DNA from: an uncultured Collinsella sp.
GTDB lineage: Bacteria > Actinomycetota > Coriobacteriia > Coriobacteriales > Coriobacteriaceae
NCBI GenBank assembly: GCA_905208635.1
Contig: CAJLPX010000050.1
Coordinates: 1 to 8,347 of the forward strand
Direction: 5' to 3'
DNA: 8,347 nt
Shown: piece after piece, positions 1 to 5,693 of the stretch
How the letters are laid out: each line of letters starts with the position of its first letter
How positions within the stretch are numbered: the first letter of the stretch is position 1
The notes under the pieces: generated by a model
What the model was told of the DNA's origin: nothing
Databases searched by the model: none
The model's input: only the letters and a program-made list of their open reading frames with translations
Made by a program: the position numbers and the translations under genes

Positions 1-230
1 TGGGTAAAGGCCTCGGTTACGGCCTCGAGCGAGGTGAGGTCGCAGGAGCGGCCCCAGACCTTGGCCTCGGGATAGGCGGCCGCCAGCTTCTCAACGGCTG
101 CGTCGGCAGTTTCCTGGCGCGAGCCAAAGACGGTGACGGCGGCGCCTTCCTCGATAAAACGGCAGGCGATGGCATAGCCGATTCCGCGCGTGCCGCCGGT
201 GATGATTGCTTTCTTGCCCTCGAGCAACAT
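1..230 (-). CDS. SDR-family NAD(P)-dependent oxidoreductase, N-terminal part (runs off the window)
   Basis: Only the first 76 codons are visible; the gene continues beyond position 1. The translation opens MLLEGKKAIITGGTRGIG. This is the classical short-chain dehydrogenase/reductase Rossmann start, with the TGxxxGxG dinucleotide-binding motif at residues 11-18. After the second beta strand there is an Arg at residue 38 (FGSR), which in this family tends to favour NADPH, and an Asp at residue 64 (CDLTS) where the adenine-contacting Asp usually sits. The ATG is preceded by a good ribosome binding site (GAGAGGAAG, about 5 nt upstream). FabG-like 3-oxoacyl-ACP reductase is one possibility, but the catalytic Ser-Tyr-Lys region lies outside the window, so the substrate cannot be assigned. 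The hom terminator lies between this gene and hom, so it probably has its own promoter; I found no convincing one in 231-388. Confidence 0.88.
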   Translation of the reverse strand, partial: MLLEGKKAIITGGTRGIGYAIACRFIEEGAAVTVFGSRQETADAAVEKLAAAYPEAKVWGRSCDLTSLEAVTEAFT

Positions 231-388
231 AGTGCTTCCTCTCTTTGCGGGCGGATATATGCAGCACAGCATAACGGCAGCCAAAATCGGCTCCGGCTGC
301 ATGTCGGCGAACGGTACCCCCGGCTGTCAGGAGCGGCCAAGTCGTTCAAATGCGGATTGCGCCAATACGCCCCATGCGCGCAAGCAAA

Positions 389-420
389 GGGGCTCCCGTC
401 CACTGCTGAACGGGAGCCCC
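389..420 (-). terminator. Rho-independent-type terminator of hom
   Basis: A perfect 11-bp inverted repeat (GGGGCTCCCGT at 389-399, ACGGGAGCCCC at 410-420) encloses a 10-nt loop. Read on the minus strand, the stem is followed by TTTGCTTG, a short T-rich tract. On the plus strand the following bases (TCACACATA) are not T-rich. It lies 33 bp beyond the hom stop codon, so it fits as the hom terminator and insulates the downstream SDR gene. Confidence 0.8.
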
Positions 421-452
421 TCACACATATAGGTCGTAGAGCGAAAATCGAA

Positions 453-1796
453 TTAGTTGGCCATGACGCCTTCGGACCAGGCCTCGACGTCCTCGATGCG
501 CAGGACGTTGGCGACCTCGGCCACGCAGTCGACGCTGGCAAGCTCGGCGGCGGCAGCCTGGACGTCCTTCTCGAGTGCGCGGTGCGTCAGGAAGATGACC
601 GAGCAGGCATCGCTGACGCCCGACTTGCCGTCCTCGACCTGGTTGATGAGCGAGATCGAGATGTTGTGCTTGGCAAAGATGTCGACCGTCTCGGACAGGG
701 CGCCCACGCGGTCGGCGACCTTCAGGCGCACATAGTACTTGGTCTGGAGCTCGTCCATAGGCTTAAAGGCGAGGTTGTGACCATAGGGCTCAATCTCGGG
801 CAGCGGAGCCACGCCGCGGCTGATCTGCTCGGAGAGCGACAGGATATCGCCCACGACGGCGCTCGCGGTGGGGAAGGAGCCTGCGCCGGCACCGTAGAAC
901 ATGGTCTCGCCCACGGCGTCGCCCACCACGTAGACAGCGTTCATGGCGCCGTTGACCTTGGCAAGCATGTGGTCGGCGGGGATCAGCGTGGGATGCACAC
1001 GGACGTCGACGCCGGCGTCGGTGTTGCGTGCGATGCCCAGCAGCTTGATGGTGTAGCCGAGCTCGCGGGCCTGGGCAATGTCCTCGGCGCCGATGGTACG
1101 GATACCCTGCTGGTAGACATCGTCGGTGGTCACGCGGGTGCCAAAGCCGATGGAAGCGAGGATTGCCGTCTTGCTGGCGGCGTCGAAGCCGTCGACGTCG
1201 GCGGACGGGTCGGCCTCGGCATAGCCCTTTGCCTGGGCGTCGGCGAGCACGTCAGCGTAATCGGCGCCCTCGGCGTCCATGCGCGACAGGATATAGTTGG
1301 TGGTGCCGTTGAGGATGCCGGCGATGGTCAGGATCTTGTTGCCCACCAGGTCGTGCTCGAGCGTGCTCACGATGGGGATGCCGCCGCCGCAGCTGGCCTC
1401 GCACTTAATCTGCACGCCGCACGCGCGCGCCTTCTCGGCGAGCGTCTCGACATGACGGCCCAGCAGGGCCTTGTTGGCAGAGACGACGTGCTTGCCGTTC
1501 TCGAAGGCGGTGGTGAAGATCTCGGTCGCGGGATGCTCGCCGCCGATGAGCTCGACGACGATGTCGACGGCGGGGTCGGTGACGACGTCGTGCCAGTCGC
1601 TCGTAAAGGCCTCGCGCTCAATACCGGCGGCTTCGGCCTGCTCCCAGGCAAGCGCGCAGGCGCGGGTCAGCTTAAGGTCGATGCCGTAGGCGGCCAGGTA
1701 CTCATCGTGGTGGCTCTTGATCAAACGGGCCACGCCGCCGCCGACGGTTCCCAGACCGATCAGACCGACGTTCACGGTGCGCAGGGGTTCGCTCAT
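453..1796 (-). CDS. hom: homoserine dehydrogenase with C-terminal ACT domain
   Basis: This 447-residue cytoplasmic enzyme reduces L-aspartate semialdehyde to L-homoserine with NAD(P)H. That is the branch step toward threonine, isoleucine and methionine. The N-terminal Rossmann motif GLGTVG is at residues 14-19. The substrate-side Lys is in SANKALL (K109). The family signature GILNGTTNYIL is at residues 160-170. In the stretch E194-K209 the spacing of E194, D200, D205 and K209 matches the catalytic Glu/Asp/Asp/Lys set of the yeast enzyme. Residues from about 352 form an ACT domain (KYYVRLKVADRVGALSET), as in monofunctional enzymes of Gram-positive bacteria, where it is linked to feedback control by threonine. 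No aspartokinase domain is fused to it. The start is set by GAAGGAG with 6 nt to the ATG. It is divergent from the amino acid importer. Length and motifs look intact. Confidence 0.96.
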   Translation of the reverse strand: MSEPLRTVNVGLIGLGTVGGGVARLIKSHHDEYLAAYGIDLKLTRACALAWEQAEAAGIEREAFTSDWHDVVTDPAVDIVVELIGGEHPATEIFTTAFENGKHVVSANKALLGRHVETLAEKARACGVQIKCEASCGGGIPIVSTLEHDLVGNKILTIAGILNGTTNYILSRMDAEGADYADVLADAQAKGYAEADPSADVDGFDAASKTAILASIGFGTRVTTDDVYQQGIRTIGAEDIAQARELGYTIKLLGIARNTDAGVDVRVHPTLIPADHMLAKVNGAMNAVYVVGDAVGETMFYGAGAGSFPTASAVVGDILSLSEQISRGVAPLPEIEPYGHNLAFKPMDELQTKYYVRLKVADRVGALSETVDIFAKHNISISLINQVEDGKSGVSDACSVIFLTHRALEKDVQAAAAELASVDCVAEVANVLRIEDVEAWSEGVMAN

Positions 1797-1834
1797 AGAT
1801 AGCTCCTTCGTGCATCTTGTGGATGGATTAACTG

Positions 1835-1863
1835 CTTATAGGTTGAGTGCATTCTAGCGTGAA
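1835..1863 (-). promoter_or_regulatory. Candidate sigma-70-type promoter of hom
   Basis: On the minus strand, TTCACG (1858-1863, 4 of 6 to TTGACA) is followed by exactly 17 bp and then TATAAG (1835-1840, 5 of 6 to TATAAT). Transcription would begin near 1828 and give a leader of about 32 nt that contains the hom ribosome binding site. This is the best-spaced promoter match I found in the window, but it is only a motif match. Confidence 0.5.
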
Positions 1864-1962
1864 GTGCGGGCGCGTGCTTGCCAGGCAGCTGGAGCTGTGC
1901 AAAACGCTACCCCCGAAACGCTGCGGAAATATTGGAAACACACTCGCTACAAACGAACTTCC

Positions 1963-1992
1963 GTAACAAACTGTCAACGTTTGCGCCATAAG
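1963..1992 (+). promoter_or_regulatory. Weak candidate promoter for the first binding-protein gene
   Basis: GTAACA (1963-1968) and CATAAG (1987-1992) each match the -35 and -10 consensus at 4 of 6 positions with an 18-bp spacer. They would give a leader of about 48 nt before the start at 2047. The divergent gap 1797-2046 must hold a plus-strand promoter, and this is the best I can see, but the match is weak. I saw no riboswitch, T-box or obvious leader peptide in the gap. Confidence 0.25.
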
Positions 1993-2046
1993 GTTTGCCC
2001 TGTACCGCAAGACGGCCGCACCGCGGCCAGCGAAAAGGGGGACACC

Positions 2047-3213
2047 ATGTTTAGCATCAATAACGTACTTAACCGCAGGAGTTTCTTGGCTGGCGCCGCG
2101 GCGTTCGGTAGCACCGCGGCACTCGCTGGTTGCTCGTCGGGTGGCTCGGACGGCGGCTCCGCCGATGACGGCAAGACCTTCAAGATCGGTGTCATCGGCC
2201 CTCTGACCGGCGCCGCGGCAACCTATGGCGTTTCGGCCGAGAAGGGTGCCAAGCTCGCCGCCAAGGATTTTTCGACCAAGGACCTCAAACTCTCGCTTAA
2301 GTCCGAGGATGACGTCGCCGACGGCGAGAAGGCCATCAACGCCTTCAATACCCTGTGTGACTGGGGCATGCAGGCTCTCGTCGGCCCCGTCACCACCGGT
2401 GCCGCCGTCGCTGTCTCTGGCGAGATCGCCGACGACATACTCATGGTCACGCCTTCGGCCTCGTCGCTCGATGTCACCAAGGGAAAGACCACGGTCTTCC
2501 AGGTTTGCTTCACCGACCCCACCATGGGCACCAGCGCCGCGAAGTTCTTGGCCGAGAAGTACGCGGACGCCAAGATCGCCCTGTTCTACAACTCCGGCGA
2601 TACGTACAGCTCGGGCGTTGCCGACGCCTTTGCCGAGCAGGCCAAGGCATCCAAGCTCGATGTCGTCGATACCGAGACCTTTAAGGACGACTCTTCCACG
2701 AGCTTTACCAACCAGCTCACCAAGGCCAAGGAGGCCGGCGCCACGCTTATCTTTGCTCCGATCTATTACACGCCGGCGTCCGTTTTGCTCAAGAACGCCA
2801 AGGACATGGGATACGACATGACGCTTATGGGCACCGACGGCATGGACGGCCTGCTCTCCGTTGAGGGCTTCGATACCTCTCTTGCCGAGGGCGTGCTGCT
2901 CATGACCCCGTTCTCTGCTGACGATGAGAAGAACGCCGACTTCGTCAAGGCCTATAAGGACGCCTACGACGAGACGCCCAATCAGTTTGCCGCCGATGCC
3001 TATGACTGCGTCCATGCGATTGCCGAGGCTATCGATAAAGCGGGCATCGACATTACGGCTGACGGTGCCGATATTGCCGACGACCTTGCCCACGCCATGC
3101 GCAAGATCAAGATCGAGGGCCTGACGGGCGAGCTGACGTGGAACGACAAGGGCCAGGTCGAAAAGCCCGCCACAGCCTATGTGATTCAGGACGGCAAGTA
3201 CATCGCCGCCTAA
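2047..3213 (+). CDS. ABC transporter substrate-binding lipoprotein 1, branched-chain amino acid (Leu/Ile/Val) family
   Basis: The product is 388 residues, a periplasmic-binding-protein type I fold of the LivJ/LivK family. It would capture hydrophobic amino acids outside the membrane and deliver them to LivHM. The signal peptide has a twin arginine (N-R-R-S-F-L, R10-R11), a hydrophobic stretch, and a lipobox LAGC with the lipid-attached Cys at residue 29, followed by a Ser/Gly/Asp linker. The mature domain begins FKIGVIGPLTG (45-55). It carries family-typical segments such as ALVGPVTTGAAVAV, VTPSASS and FAPIYYTPASVLLKNA. The start at 2047 is chosen because GGGGG sits 5 nt upstream and the signal peptide begins there. 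An in-frame ATG at 1864 would bury the signal inside the protein and has no ribosome binding site. The gene is a tandem paralogue of the next one. The exact ligand is not shown by the sequence. Confidence 0.92.
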   Translation: MFSINNVLNRRSFLAGAAAFGSTAALAGCSSGGSDGGSADDGKTFKIGVIGPLTGAAATYGVSAEKGAKLAAKDFSTKDLKLSLKSEDDVADGEKAINAFNTLCDWGMQALVGPVTTGAAVAVSGEIADDILMVTPSASSLDVTKGKTTVFQVCFTDPTMGTSAAKFLAEKYADAKIALFYNSGDTYSSGVADAFAEQAKASKLDVVDTETFKDDSSTSFTNQLTKAKEAGATLIFAPIYYTPASVLLKNAKDMGYDMTLMGTDGMDGLLSVEGFDTSLAEGVLLMTPFSADDEKNADFVKAYKDAYDETPNQFAADAYDCVHAIAEAIDKAGIDITADGADIADDLAHAMRKIKIEGLTGELTWNDKGQVEKPATAYVIQDGKYIAA

Positions 3214-3281
3214 GTGCGCATAAAGCGCGACCGGTGAGGCCGTTTTATTCAGGGCAGGGACGCCTGTAACAGAACGGAAAC

Positions 3282-3323
3282 ATTACTTTCACACAATAAA
3301 GTGGCATTACTGCATAAAGTAAT
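3282..3323. repeat. AT-rich inverted repeats in the spacer before binding protein 2
   Basis: ATTACTTT (3282-3289) is the exact reverse complement of AAAGTAAT (3316-3323). A nested ATTACT (3306-3311) can pair with the end of the same right arm (3318-3323, 6-nt loop), so the two pairings exclude each other. The surroundings are clearly AT-richer than the flanking genes. It could be a regulator site or a chance result of base composition. Confidence 0.35.
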
Positions 3324-3387
3324 AGAAATACGCAGAATTATGGATAAACGAACAAATCCAAAGAAAAGTTGAAATAATCGCCACTTT
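3298..3387. repeat. Long-spaced 8-bp inverted repeat flanking the AT-rich island
   Basis: AAAGTGGC (3298-3305) and GCCACTTT (3380-3387) are perfect reverse complements with centres about 82 bp apart. The right copy overlaps the likely transcription start predicted from the candidate promoter at 3370-3378. A pair of operator half-sites is conceivable. One 8-bp match of this kind in a spacer this size is also expected by chance at roughly even odds. Confidence 0.25.
3369..3378 (+). promoter_or_regulatory. Candidate extended -10 promoter for binding protein 2
   Basis: TTGAAATAAT contains a TGN extension (TG at 3370-3371) directly before AATAAT (3373-3378, 5 of 6 to TATAAT). That is an extended -10 arrangement that does not need a strong -35. 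Transcription would start near 3385 and give a leader of about 100 nt containing the hairpins at 3418-3463. An alternative reading uses TTGAAA (3369-3374) as a 5-of-6 -35, but the -10 then available (ACTAAA, 18-bp spacer) is poor. Its presence would let binding protein 2 be expressed separately from binding protein 1. No convincing terminator follows binding protein 1, so read-through is also possible. Confidence 0.35.
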
Positions 3388-3417
3388 CCTTAACTAAAGC
3401 GTCTAGTATTTTGCGAA

Positions 3418-3463
3418 CGCCGAACACGGCGAAGGATGGCCTGTCGGGTAACCGAAACCCGAC
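3418..3463 (+). other. Two hairpins in the leader of binding protein 2
   Basis: The first is a 5-bp perfect stem with a 4-nt loop (CGCCG 3418-3422, AACA, CGGCG 3427-3431). The second is a 7-bp perfect stem with a 7-nt loop (GTCGGGT 3443-3449, ACCCGAC 3457-3463). The second ends 7 nt before the ribosome binding site GAGAGGAG (3471-3478). There is no T-tract after either, so they do not look like terminators. A role in mRNA stability or translation control is inference from position. Confidence 0.5.
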
Positions 3464-3484
3464 GAGATTTGAGAGGAGAGCCGC

Positions 3485-4672
3485 ATGTCGAGCCTCACCG
3501 GTAAGTCATTGAACCCTGTTATGAATCGCAGGAGCGTTATCGCGAGCGCAGCAGGTCTGGGGGCGATGTCCATTCTAGCTGGCTGCTCCTCCAACGGCGG
3601 CGACAGCGGTTCCGCGTCGGGCGACGCTTCGTTTAAGATCGGCACCATCGGCCCGCTGACCGGCGCCAACGCGTCCTACGGCAAGTCCGTTACACAGGCT
3701 GTCGAGCTTGGCTGCAAGGATTTCTCGACTAAGGAGCTGCCGCTTGTCAGCAAGGCCGAGGACGACCAGGCGGACGGCGAGAAGGCCGTCAACGCCTTCA
3801 ACACCCTGCTCGACTGGGGCATGCAGGCCCTCGTCGGTCCGACCACCACGGGTGCGTCGGTCGCCGTTGCCGCCGAGTGCGGCAACGACCCCGAGACGTT
3901 CATGATCACCCCGTCCGCGTCCTCCGAGGACGTTACCAAGGGCAAGGATTGCGTCTTCCAGGTTTGCTTTACCGACCCCAACCAAGGTGTCAACGCTGCC
4001 AAGTTCCTGGCAGAGAAGTATGCGAACGAGAAGTTCGTGCTGTTCTATAACTCCGGCGACGCCTATTCTTCGGGCATCGCAGATTCCTTTAAGGCCCAGG
4101 CCGCTAAGTCTAAGCTTGAGATTGTCGACGAGGAGACCTTTAAGGACGACTCCGCCACGAGCTTTACCAACCAGCTGACCAAGGCCAAGCAGGCAGGCGC
4201 CACCATGATCTTTGCGCCGATCTACTACACGCCGGCGTCCGTCCTGCTCAAGAACGCCAAGGACATGGGCTACGACGTCAAGATGATGGGCTGCGACGGC
4301 ATGGACGGCATCCTGGGCGTTGAGGGCTTCGACACCTCTCTTGCCGAGGGTCTGCTGCTCATGACCCCGTTCTCCGCCGACGACGAGAAGAATGCCGACT
4401 TCGTCAACGCTTACAAGGATAAGTACGGCGATACCCCCGACCAGTTTGCCGCCGACGCCTACGACGGCGTGCATGCTGTGGTCGAGGCTCTTAAGGAGGC
4501 CGGCCTGGGCGTCGACGCCGACCCCACCGAGGTTGCCGAGAAGCTTCCCGAGGCTATGCTCAAGATTACTGTTGACGGCCTGACTGGCAAGCTCTCCTGG
4601 AACGACAAGGGTCAGGTCCAGAAGGACCCGACGGCGTACGTCATTACCGACGGCAAGTACGTACAGGCCTAA
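3485..4672 (+). CDS. ABC transporter substrate-binding lipoprotein 2, branched-chain amino acid (Leu/Ile/Val) family
   Basis: The product is 395 residues, a type I periplasmic-binding fold of the LivJ/LivK family and a close paralogue of the preceding gene. The signal peptide has a twin arginine (N-R-R-S-V-I, R15-R16) and lipobox LAGC with the lipid-attached Cys at residue 34. The mature domain begins FKIGTIGPLTG (50-60). The start at 3485 has a strong ribosome binding site, GAGAGGAG with 6 nt to the ATG; a second in-frame ATG at 3521 just before the twin arginine is less well placed. Compared with paralogue 1, the C-terminal half is nearly collinear and very similar. The first ligand-facing region differs: AAECGNDPETF replaces SGEIADDIL (a two-residue insertion), and YGKSVTQAVELG replaces YGVSAEKGAKLA. 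A different ligand preference is therefore plausible. Being next to livH, it occupies the place of E. coli livK. Confidence 0.92.
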   Translation: MSSLTGKSLNPVMNRRSVIASAAGLGAMSILAGCSSNGGDSGSASGDASFKIGTIGPLTGANASYGKSVTQAVELGCKDFSTKELPLVSKAEDDQADGEKAVNAFNTLLDWGMQALVGPTTTGASVAVAAECGNDPETFMITPSASSEDVTKGKDCVFQVCFTDPNQGVNAAKFLAEKYANEKFVLFYNSGDAYSSGIADSFKAQAAKSKLEIVDEETFKDDSATSFTNQLTKAKQAGATMIFAPIYYTPASVLLKNAKDMGYDVKMMGCDGMDGILGVEGFDTSLAEGLLLMTPFSADDEKNADFVNAYKDKYGDTPDQFAADAYDGVHAVVEALKEAGLGVDADPTEVAEKLPEAMLKITVDGLTGKLSWNDKGQVQKDPTAYVITDGKYVQA

Positions 4673-4704
4673 TAGGCCGCCTTACATAGAGCGGTTTTGA
4701 TCCC

Positions 4705-4734
4705 AAGCAGGGGAGGTTTTGGCCTTCCCTGCTT
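4705..4734 (+). terminator. 12-bp hairpin between binding protein 2 and livH (attenuator or mRNA-stabilising stem)
   Basis: AAGCAGGGGAGG (4705-4716) pairs with CCTTCCCTGCTT (4723-4734) across a 6-nt loop TTTTGG, with a single G-U pair. The following bases, GCTTGGTATCT, are only weakly T-rich, so termination would be partial at best. It starts 33 nt after the stop codon of binding protein 2. A stem here could protect the 3' end of the binding-protein message and lower expression of the permease genes, a common arrangement in binding-protein-dependent operons. Confidence 0.6.
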
Positions 4735-4745
4735 GCTTGGTATCT

Positions 4746-4765
4746 AGGGACGATGTAACGTCCCT
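4746..4765 (+). terminator. Second hairpin before livH (7-bp stem)
   Basis: AGGGACG (4746-4752) and CGTCCCT (4759-4765) form a perfect 7-bp stem with a 6-nt loop ATGTAA, followed by GTTTCAT. It lies 11 nt after the larger hairpin and 46 nt before the livH start. The short T run makes a weak terminator or attenuator possible. I see no competing antiterminator pairing by eye. Confidence 0.45.
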
Positions 4766-4794
4766 GTTTCATACATCAACTGGAAACCTATTCG

Positions 4795-4802
4795 AAAGGG
4801 GG
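4795..4802 (+). promoter_or_regulatory. livH: Ribosome binding site that decides the livH start
   Basis: AAAGGGGG directly abuts an in-frame ATG at 4803, too close to serve it, and lies 9 nt before the ATG at 4812. This favours 4812 as the start and makes 4803 (MWN extension) and 4719 unlikely. The 4719 start would also run through both hairpins. Confidence 0.6.
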
Positions 4803-4811
4803 ATGTGGAAC

Positions 4812-5693
4812 ATGACGGTCTTTATCCAATACCTGGTCAACGGCCTGTCCATGGGCAGCGTCTACGCCATCATCGCGTTGGGCTACACCATGGTCTACGG
4901 TATCGCCAAGATGCTCAACTTCGCTCACGGCGACGTCATCATGGTCGGTGCCTATGTCTCGTTCTGCGCCACGTCGTATCTCGGCCTCCCGGGCTGGGCA
5001 TCTGTAATTCTCTCTTGTGTGGTCTGCACGGTTCTCGGTGTTCTCATCGAGGGTCTGGCATACAAGCCGCTGCGTCAGGCGGGCCCGCTGGCCGTTCTGA
5101 TCACGGCCATCGGCGTGTCCTACTTCCTGCAGAACGCCGCGCAGCTCCTGTGGGGCGCCACGCCCAAGAACTTTACTTCGCTCGTCACCTTCCAGGTGCC
5201 GGAGTTCTTGGCCAAGTTTAACGTAAGCGCCGTCTCGCTCGTCACCATCGTCGCCTGCCTGGTTATCATGGCCGGCCTGATGTTCTTTACAGGTAAGACC
5301 AAGATGGGCAAGGCCATGCGCGCCGTGTCCGAGGACAAGGCCGCCGCTCAGCTCATGGGCATCAACGTCAACCGCACCATCTCGATGACGTTTGCCATCG
5401 GCTCTGCCCTTGCCGCCATCGCCGGCGTGCTCCTGTGCTCCTACTCGCCGGTGTTGCAGCCCACCACGGGCGCCATGCCTGGCATCAAGGCCTTCGACGC
5501 TGCCGTTTTCGGCGGCATCGGCTCCATCCCCGGTGCCTTTGTCGGCGGTATTCTCATCGGCATCATCGAGGCGATGGCTCAGGCTTACATTTCCACGAGC
5601 CTTGCCAACTCCATCGTCTTTGGTGTTTTGATTATCGTCCTGCTCGTCAAGCCTGCCGGCCTCTTGGGCAAGTACGTCCCCGAGAAGGTGTAG
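4812..5693 (+). CDS. livH: Branched-chain amino acid ABC transporter permease, LivH type
   Basis: This 293-residue integral membrane protein is one of the two channel subunits of the importer. It has about eight hydrophobic segments. The N-terminal block FIQYLVNGLSMGSVYAIIAL and the following MLNFAHGD (34-41) are characteristic of LivH. The cytoplasmic coupling loop GKAMRAVSEDKAAAQLMGI (166-184) is the segment that contacts the ATPases in this family. The C-terminal part has FGGIGSIPGAFVGG (233-246), also typical. Length matches the usual 290-310 residues. It is separated from binding protein 2 by 139 bp with two hairpins and abuts livM without a gap, so it is co-transcribed with livM, livG and livF. 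The symbol rests on family resemblance; the transported ligand is not proven. Confidence 0.93.
   Translation: MTVFIQYLVNGLSMGSVYAIIALGYTMVYGIAKMLNFAHGDVIMVGAYVSFCATSYLGLPGWASVILSCVVCTVLGVLIEGLAYKPLRQAGPLAVLITAIGVSYFLQNAAQLLWGATPKNFTSLVTFQVPEFLAKFNVSAVSLVTIVACLVIMAGLMFFTGKTKMGKAMRAVSEDKAAAQLMGINVNRTISMTFAIGSALAAIAGVLLCSYSPVLQPTTGAMPGIKAFDAAVFGGIGSIPGAFVGGILIGIIEAMAQAYISTSLANSIVFGVLIIVLLVKPAGLLGKYVPEKV

Noticed and set aside
240..388. Search for a promoter and small RNA in the gap before the SDR gene.
   Set aside because: Only weak hexamers (TTGGCT with TATATC at a 19-bp spacer, minus strand) and a 6-bp stem with a 12-nt loop (277-300) were found; neither is strong enough to annotate.
1860..1967. 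A short frame starting with GTG that could be read as a leader peptide ahead of binding protein 1.
   Set aside because: No ribosome binding site, no run of branched-chain amino acid codons, and no terminator/antiterminator pair after it.
1972..1977. A perfect TTGACA on the minus strand as a -35 box for hom.
   Set aside because: No acceptable -10 hexamer lies 16-19 bp downstream of it; the TTCACG/TATAAG pair closer to hom is better spaced.
1864..2046. An in-frame 61-codon upstream extension of binding protein 1.
   Set aside because: It would place the lipoprotein signal inside the protein, has no ribosome binding site, and would cover the only space available for the promoter.
3214..3260. 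Possible terminator after binding protein 1.
   Set aside because: Only 3- to 4-bp stems can be drawn (for example GCGC-ATAAA-GCGC), and the TTTT run at 3243-3246 has no adequate stem before it.
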